A stretch of DNA of 64,000 nucleotides from Streptacidiphilus jiangxiensis (GTDB lineage: Bacteria > Actinomycetota > Actinomycetes > Streptomycetales > Streptomycetaceae), in the NCBI RefSeq assembly GCF_900109465.1, contig NZ_FOAZ01000008.1, positions 62,001-126,000 of the forward strand. Reading direction: 5' to 3'. Position numbers and translations under genes: made by a program. The stretch's first letter is position 1. The number at the start of each line of letters is the position of its first letter. The notes under the pieces are model-generated. The model ran no database searches, was not told the origin of the DNA, and was given only the letters and a program-made list of their open reading frames with translations. Positions 59,324-64,000 of the stretch are shown here, piece after piece.

Positions 59324-59455
59324 TCAGCGCTGGCGCAGCCGGGAGGTGACCCAGCGGGCGCGACGGCCGATCAGGCGGGGGAAGCCGACATGGTCGGCGG
59401 GCTCCGAGGGCTCCAGGGGCTCAGCGCGCTCCAGCAGGGTGGGAGCGGCGTTCAT
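59324..59455 (-). CDS. Small 43-residue protein, possible
   Basis: A short frame runs from the ATG at 59455, five bases after GAGGAG, to a TGA at 59324. It reads MNAAPTLLERAEPLEPSEPA, then a Phe/Pro/Arg-rich end (VGFPRLIGRRARWVTSRLRQR, 21 residues when the V is counted). The basic tail contrasts with the acidic head. The strong ribosome site and clean frame support translation. I do not recognise a family. It lies in a 478-bp gap between the YdjM-like gene and the convergent-facing hydrolase gene, in which nothing else was seen apart from the hairpin at 59168. Confidence 0.5.
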   Translation of the reverse strand: MNAAPTLLERAEPLEPSEPADHVGFPRLIGRRARWVTSRLRQR

Positions 59456-59639
59456 GGCACTCCTCGAGCCCGTGGGCGGGCCCGACGGGGAGCGGCGACG
59501 GTTTCGGGACGTGGAGGCGCGGTCGTGCATCCAGCTCATACTCCGAAGGTGCCCGCGCCGGAGGCCGGATAATCCCGAGCACGAGTTCCAATTGGCTTAT
59601 GCCAGGGGCGCATTCACTCGACGGGTGGCGCCCCGCCGG

Positions 59640-60575
59640 TCACCTCTGGTGGCCCTTCAACCACTCCAGCAGCAGCGCGGAGAACCCGTCGGGATCCTCC
59701 TCGTGCGGGTAGTGGCCGATCCCGTCGAGCGGACGCCAGTCGTAGGGCGCGTCGACGTAGGCGCCGGAGCTGAGGGCGGTCTCCGGCAGCAGCACCGGGT
59801 CGGCCTCACCGTGTACGTGCAGGGTCGGCACACGAAGCTTGCGGTTCATGCGCCGGGAGAACTGGAAACCGTCGGGGCGGCCCATGGAGCGCATCAGCCA
59901 TCGGTAGGGCTCGATCGAGCAGTGCCGGGTGTTCGACAGGAGCATGGCCTGTCGGTACGTCAGCAGCTCCTTCTCGCTCGGCCGGTGCCCGGGGCCGGAC
60001 CAGTCCCGCAGGTAGTCGCCGACCAGGGCCGCATCCCCCGCGGCGAGCTGCCGCTCGGGCATCCACGGGCGCTGGAACCCCAGCAGGTGGTCGGCGGCGA
60101 CAATCTGGCGTCGGTCCGTCAGCAGTGCGCGCCGCAGGCTGCGCGGGTGCGCGCTGGAGACCACGACGAGGTGCCGGACCAGGGCGGGCCGCATCGCGGC
60201 CGCGGTCCAGGCAAGGAAGCCGCCCCAGTCGTGCCCGACCAGGGTCGCGTCGGAGGCGCCCAGGGACCGGATCACCCCGGTCAGGTCCAGCGCCATGTTG
60301 GAGGGGTCGTATCCGCGGGGCGTCCGGTCGCTGCCGCCGACGCCGCGGAGGTCGACCGCGACGGCGCGGTAGCCGGCGCCCGCCAGGGCGGTCAGCTGGT
60401 GCCGCCACGTCCACCAGAACTGCGGCCAGCCGTGCACGAACAGCACCAGCGGCCCTTCGCCGAGCTCGGCGATGTGGAACCGTGCCCCGTTCGCGGCGAG
60501 GTCACGGTGCGTCCACGGACCTTCGATCCGGGGATCGAAGGCGTCAGCGCTGGAGGCGGCAGGGTCGAAGGCCAT
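59640..60575 (-). CDS. Alpha/beta hydrolase, epoxide-hydrolase-like
   Basis: The 311-residue protein has the oxyanion-hole motif VLFVHGWPQFWWTW near 44-57 and the nucleophile elbow LVGHDWGGFLAW near 112-123, in which Asp replaces Ser as in epoxide hydrolases and haloalkane dehalogenases. The catalytic acid/His pair is probably in HGEADPVLL and GIGHYPHEE. HGWPQFWWTWR favours an epoxide-hydrolase role. In other streptomycetes a similar gene lies between nth and nhaA (from memory). It is followed by low-complexity GTCCGCGCG-rich sequence upstream of its start. Confidence 0.9.
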   Translation of the reverse strand: MAFDPAASSADAFDPRIEGPWTHRDLAANGARFHIAELGEGPLVLFVHGWPQFWWTWRHQLTALAGAGYRAVAVDLRGVGGSDRTPRGYDPSNMALDLTGVIRSLGASDATLVGHDWGGFLAWTAAAMRPALVRHLVVVSSAHPRSLRRALLTDRRQIVAADHLLGFQRPWMPERQLAAGDAALVGDYLRDWSGPGHRPSEKELLTYRQAMLLSNTRHCSIEPYRWLMRSMGRPDGFQFSRRMNRKLRVPTLHVHGEADPVLLPETALSSGAYVDAPYDWRPLDGIGHYPHEEDPDGFSALLLEWLKGHQR

Positions 60576-60719
60576 GGGAAGAGCGTGTCACACCTCGGGC
60601 CCCGCACGCCGCCTCCGGCACCCGTCCGCGCGTCCGGTCGCCGGGCCGCCGGCACCCGTCCACGCGTCCGGGCGCCCACGCGTCCACGCGTCCGGACGAG
60701 CGCGCGGACGGGACGGGGG

Positions 60720-61178
60720 TCAGCGCGTCAGTGCCTTGTGGCCGTCACCGGACACCACGGCGCCGACCACGGGGCCCGGGTGCGGCTTGGCGGACTTCAG
60801 TACGTCCGCCGTCGCCTTGGCGCCCGCGATGGTGCGCTCCGGCGGGGACAGCTTCTTGAAGAAGCGGATCGCGACCAGTGCCGCGATCACGGCGAGCACG
60901 ACGTAGACACCGCCGATGATCAGGAAGCACCAGACCAGACCCAGGCCGGTCGAGTGGATCCCGTACGCGGCCGCGAAGCTGAACATCGGGATGGAGGCCA
61001 GCAGGATCACCGCAGCGGCGCCGATCGAGCCGAGGCCCGAGGCGCCGCGGACGACATCCTTCTTGATCTCCTGCTTGGCCAGCGCGATCTCGTCATGCAC
61101 CAACGCCGACAGATCCGCGGTCGCGGAAGCGAACAGCTGCCCCACCGTGCGCTCGGTCCCGGTTTCGGGAGCGGCCAT
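60720..61178 (-). CDS. Phage-holin-family (DUF1469-type) membrane protein
   Basis: The 152-residue protein starts at the ATG at 61178 with GAGGAG eight bases upstream. A short N-terminal helix (LFASATADLSALVHDEIALAK), two membrane helices (AAAVILLASIPMFSFAAAYG and FLIIGGVYVVLAVIAALVAI), and a basic tail match Phage_holin_3_6/DUF1469. Despite the name the family is chromosomal and not a lysis protein. The function is unknown. It follows nhaA in the same direction (gap 73 bp), so cotranscription is possible. Confidence 0.88.
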   Translation of the reverse strand: MAAPETGTERTVGQLFASATADLSALVHDEIALAKQEIKKDVVRGASGLGSIGAAAVILLASIPMFSFAAAYGIHSTGLGLVWCFLIIGGVYVVLAVIAALVAIRFFKKLSPPERTIAGAKATADVLKSAKPHPGPVVGAVVSGDGHKALTR

Positions 61179-61251
61179 CTCGCTTCTCCTCATCTCGCGC
61201 GATCCCCGTGGGCGGTCGGTGCGACGCTCTCGCACGACCGCTGTTGCTCTA

Positions 61252-62553
61252 TCAGATCATGCCGCTACCGGACGGTACGTCACCACCGGACACTATGCCG
61301 TCCTCCGAGTCCTCTTCGTCACACAGTCGCTGATACTTCCGGTTCCGCATCCGCAGCAGGACGGACGCCGCCACCGCGCAGATCACGGAGCCCACCAGCA
61401 CCGCCGCCTTGGCGCGTTCGGTGAGCTCGGGATTGCCGGAGAAGGCCAGCTCGGCGATGAGCAGCGAGACGGTGAAGCCGATACCGGAGAGCACCGAGAT
61501 CGAGAAGAGATCGGCCCAGGCCAGTTCGGGATTCAGCTCCGCCCGGGTGAACCGTGCCGTCAGCCAGGTGCCGCCGAAGACGCCGAAGGTCTTGCCCACC
61601 ACGAGCCCGAGCACGACACCGAGTGGCGCAGCCTCGGTGAAGACCTGGCCGAGGGCATGGGGGCTGATGGAGACGCCGGCCGCGAAGAGCGCGAAGACGG
61701 GCACGCAGAAGCCGGCCGAGAACGGGCGGACCAGGTGCTCGATGTGCTCGCCCGGCGCGTGCTCCTCGCCCGGGTCCTTGGTCACCCGCAGCATCAGCCC
61801 CATCGCCACGCCGGCCACCGTGGCGTGCACGCCGCCCTCGTGCATGAGCGCCCAGATCAGCACGGCGAGTGGCACGTACAGGTACCAGCCGTGCACCCGG
61901 GCCCGGTGCAGCACGTAGAAGAGGATCAGGCCGAGCAGCGCGAGCCCCAGTGCCCAGGGCTTGACGCCGTGGCTGTAGAAGATCGCGATGATCAGGATCG
62001 CGATCAGGTCGTCCACCACCGCCAGGGTCAGCAGGAAGGCCCGCAGGGGCGAGGGCAGGTGGGAGCCGACGACGGCCAGCACGCCCAGCGCGAAGGCGAT
62101 GTCCGTCGCCGTGGGGATGGCCCAGCCGCCCAGGTGACCACCGGGCCCGCTGTTGATGAGGACGTCGATGACGGCCGGCAGGGCGACTCCGCACACCGCG
62201 GCGGCGACCGGCAGCAGGGCGGCCCGCGGATCGCGCAGCTCGCCCACCACGAGCTCGCGCTTGAGCTCGATGCCGGCCACGAAGAAGAAGACGGTGAGCA
62301 GGCCGTCCTTGGCCCAGTCGGCGAGCGTCAGGTTCAGGTGGAGCGGCGTGCTCGGGCCGATCGTGTAGTTGCTGACGCTCTCGTAGGAACCGGGCCACGC
62401 GTTCGCCCAGACGAGTGCGACCACCGCGGCCACCAGGAGCAGGATGCCGCCGACCGTCTCCGCCCGCAGGGCGTCCGCGATGAAGGCGCGTTCCGGCAGG
62501 GGGAGCCTGGCAAGGAACTGGCGGCGCGGCGTCGGCGTCGGCTCGCTGCTCAC
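61252..62553 (-). CDS. nhaA: Na+/H+ antiporter NhaA
   Basis: The 433-residue protein has about twelve membrane helices. The ion-binding site is intact: ATDIAFALGVLAV near 150 and the paired Asp in LTLAVVDDLIAI near 182. GIELKRELVVGELRDPRAA near 99 and the GIGFTVSLLIAELAF segment near 375 are also typical. It exchanges external protons for internal sodium, giving salt and pH tolerance. The start is the GTG at 62553, nine bases after GAGG; a GTG five codons earlier is possible. The C-tail is acidic (CDEEDSEDG). The gene precedes the holin-family gene and follows acs. Confidence 0.95.
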   Translation of the reverse strand: MSSEPTPTPRRQFLARLPLPERAFIADALRAETVGGILLLVAAVVALVWANAWPGSYESVSNYTIGPSTPLHLNLTLADWAKDGLLTVFFFVAGIELKRELVVGELRDPRAALLPVAAAVCGVALPAVIDVLINSGPGGHLGGWAIPTATDIAFALGVLAVVGSHLPSPLRAFLLTLAVVDDLIAILIIAIFYSHGVKPWALGLALLGLILFYVLHRARVHGWYLYVPLAVLIWALMHEGGVHATVAGVAMGLMLRVTKDPGEEHAPGEHIEHLVRPFSAGFCVPVFALFAAGVSISPHALGQVFTEAAPLGVVLGLVVGKTFGVFGGTWLTARFTRAELNPELAWADLFSISVLSGIGFTVSLLIAELAFSGNPELTERAKAAVLVGSVICAVAASVLLRMRNRKYQRLCDEEDSEDGIVSGGDVPSGSGMI

Positions 62554-62746
62554 GCGAGGGCACCTCACTTCTGTCAGTTACGACCGTTTGCATCCGTTTT
62601 GTCACATGCTACGGATGTACGACAGAAGCGCGCCGAAGGCTGCGGCCCGCCGACGACGGCGGCCCGCCCCCGGCCGGATGACGGCTGGGGACGGGCCGTG
62701 GTCAGGACCTTCGGCTGATCCGGGTCAGTGCTCGCTCAGTCCTCGC

Positions 62747-64000
62747 TCAGTCCTCGCTGGGAGCGGCAGGGAGCTTGCTCTGGATCAGGTCCATGACGGT
62801 GGTGTCCGCCAGCGTGGTGACGTCACCGACCTCGCGGTTCTCGGCCACGTCGCGCAGCAGGCGTCGCATGATCTTGCCGGAGCGGGTCTTGGGCAGCTCG
62901 CTGACGGTCAGGATCCGCTTGGGCTTGGCGATCGGGCCGAGCACCTTGGCCACGTGGTCACGCAGCTCGGCGGTGAGCTCGTCACTGTCCTGCGCGGTGC
63001 CGCGCAGGATGACGAAGGCGACGATCGCCTGGCCGGTGGTGGCGTCGGTGGCGCCGACGACCGCGGCCTCCGCCACCTGCGGGTGCGAGACCAGGGCGGA
63101 CTCGACCTCGGTGGTGGAGATGTTGTGGCCGGAGACCAGCATCACGTCGTCCACCCGGCCGAGCAGCCAGATGTCGCCGTCCTCGTCCTTCTTGGCACCG
63201 TCGCCGGCGAAGTAGCGGCCCTCGAAACGCGACCAGTAGGTGTCGATGTACCGCTGGTCGTCGCCCCAGATGGTGCGGAGCATCGACGGCCACGGCTCGG
63301 TCAGCACCAGGTAGCCGCCGGAGCCGTTGGGTACCTCGTGGGCCTCGTCGTCGACCACGGTGGCCGCGATGCCGGGCAGCGGGACCTGCGCCGAACCGGG
63401 CTTGGTCTCGGTGACGCCCGGCAGCGGGCTGATCATGATCGCGCCGGTCTCGGTCTGCCACCAGGTGTCCACGATCGGGGTCCGGCCGCCGCCGATGTGC
63501 TCGCGGTACCAGACCCACGCCTCGGGGTTGATCGGCTCGCCGACGCTGCCCAGCACGCGCAGCGAGGACAGGTCGAACTTGGCGGGGATGTCGTCGCCCC
63601 ACTTCATGAACGTGCGGATCGCGGTCGGCGCCGTGTAGAGGATCGTGACGCCGTACTTCTGCACGATCTCCCAGAACCGGCCCTGGTGCGGGGTGTCCGG
63701 CGTGCCCTCGTACATGACCTGGGTGGCGCCGTTGGAGAGCGGCCCGTAGACGATGTAGGAGTGGCCGGTGACCCAGCCGATGTCGGCGGTGCACCAGTAG
63801 ACGTCGGTCTCCGGCTTGAGGTCGAAGACCGCGTTGTGGGTGTAGCTGGCCTGGGTCAGGTAGCCGCCGGTGGTGTGCAGGATGCCCTTCGGCTTACCCG
63901 TGGTGCCCGAGGTGTACAGGATGAACAGCGGGTGCTCGGCCGCGTGCGCCTCGGCGGTGTGCTCGGCGGACTGACGCTCGGTGATCTCGTGCCACCACAC
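62747..64000 (-). CDS. acs: Acetyl-CoA synthetase (5' part outside the window)
   Basis: 417 C-terminal residues are present; the real start lies beyond the right edge. The enzyme activates acetate to acetyl-CoA through acetyl-AMP. Adenylate-forming motifs are in order: [11 protein letters not shown] (A3, near the start), TWWQTETGA (A5), [20 protein letters not shown] (A7-A8 region) and [11 protein letters not shown] (A10), whose Lys is the acetylation-controlled catalytic residue. The C-terminal 30 residues follow the usual end. Just after the stop codon the sequence AGCGAGGACTGA is repeated, so SED-stop is encoded three times in near-tandem. Confidence 0.97.
   Translation of the reverse strand: MWWHEITERQSAEHTAEAHAAEHPLFILYTSGTTGKPKGILHTTGGYLTQASYTHNAVFDLKPETDVYWCTADIGWVTGHSYIVYGPLSNGATQVMYEGTPDTPHQGRFWEIVQKYGVTILYTAPTAIRTFMKWGDDIPAKFDLSSLRVLGSVGEPINPEAWVWYREHIGGGRTPIVDTWWQTETGAIMISPLPGVTETKPGSAQVPLPGIAATVVDDEAHEVPNGSGGYLVLTEPWPSMLRTIWGDDQRYIDTYWSRFEGRYFAGDGAKKDEDGDIWLLGRVDDVMLVSGHNISTTEVESALVSHPQVAEAAVVGATDATTGQAIVAFVILRGTAQDSDELTAELRDHVAKVLGPIAKPKRILTVSELPKTRSGKIMRRLLRDVAENREVGDVTTLADTTVMDLIQSKLPAAPSED

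Noticed and set aside
60720-61178. Prophage remnant based on a phage-holin-family protein
   Set aside because: The DUF1469/Phage_holin_3_6 family is common on actinobacterial chromosomes. No lysin, capsid or integrase gene is nearby, and the neighbours nhaA and acs are core genes.

Overview
The window is high-GC chromosomal DNA of a streptomycete (Streptomyces or a close relative such as Streptacidiphilus or Kitasatospora). The signs are codon use with G/C at third positions, many GTG starts, stop/start overlaps of the GTGA and ATGA type, a two-domain geosmin synthase, WblA, a Crp of the actinobacterial type and several LytR-CpsA-Psr proteins. There is no prophage, insertion sequence, CRISPR array or large biosynthetic cluster. 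Metabolism, cell envelope and regulation dominate.

Layout. 0-9 kb: a partial gene, a TetR regulator that looks leaderless, a secreted trypsin-like protease, a TauE/SafE exporter, geosmin synthase, then a CGNR zinc-finger regulator divergent from a carboxymuconolactone-decarboxylase-like (CMD) gene plus a phosphotriesterase-like gene, and gltX. 9-20 kb: a secreted protein, an ECF41-type sigma factor with its CMD partner, a membrane-anchored esterase, an MFS transporter, a tellurite-resistance/dicarboxylate family transporter, an enoyl-CoA hydratase, glutaminase, pyruvate oxidase and a methyltransferase. 20-24 kb: two very similar LCP genes bracketed by two identical tRNA-Pro(CGG) genes, each with its own hairpin. 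24-35 kb: a conserved actinobacterial block (LysR, metallophosphoesterase, YqeY, class A PBP, wblA, two ArsA-like ATPases, DUF4177, RidA, NUDIX, metallo-beta-lactamase fold, crp). 35-55 kb: a more variable stretch (third LCP protein and partner, NUDIX, GT-C-like membrane protein, COG4280 permease, NarL-type two-component system, VC0807 protein, MocR regulator with a third CMD gene, an NRAMP-like transporter behind an M-box riboswitch, epimerase/LysR pair, glycosylase, a Zur-box-controlled zinc ABC operon, SDR). 55-64 kb: conserved block again (nth, CoA-type NUDIX, MarP-like protease, YdjM-like protein, epoxide-hydrolase-like protein, phage-holin-family protein, nhaA, acs).

Genes acting together: the M-box and NRAMP-like gene make a magnesium-sensing uptake unit; paired Zur boxes, znuA, znuC and two permease genes make a zinc-starvation operon; three AhpD/CMD genes each sit beside a different kind of regulator (CGNR finger, ECF41 sigma, MocR); PBP, wblA and the ArsA pair form the conserved developmental neighbourhood. 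Three interspersed palindromic elements (about 3.1, 7.5 and 34.4 kb) lie at gene 3' ends; one supplies the last codons of a gene and has itself been interrupted by a second repeat.
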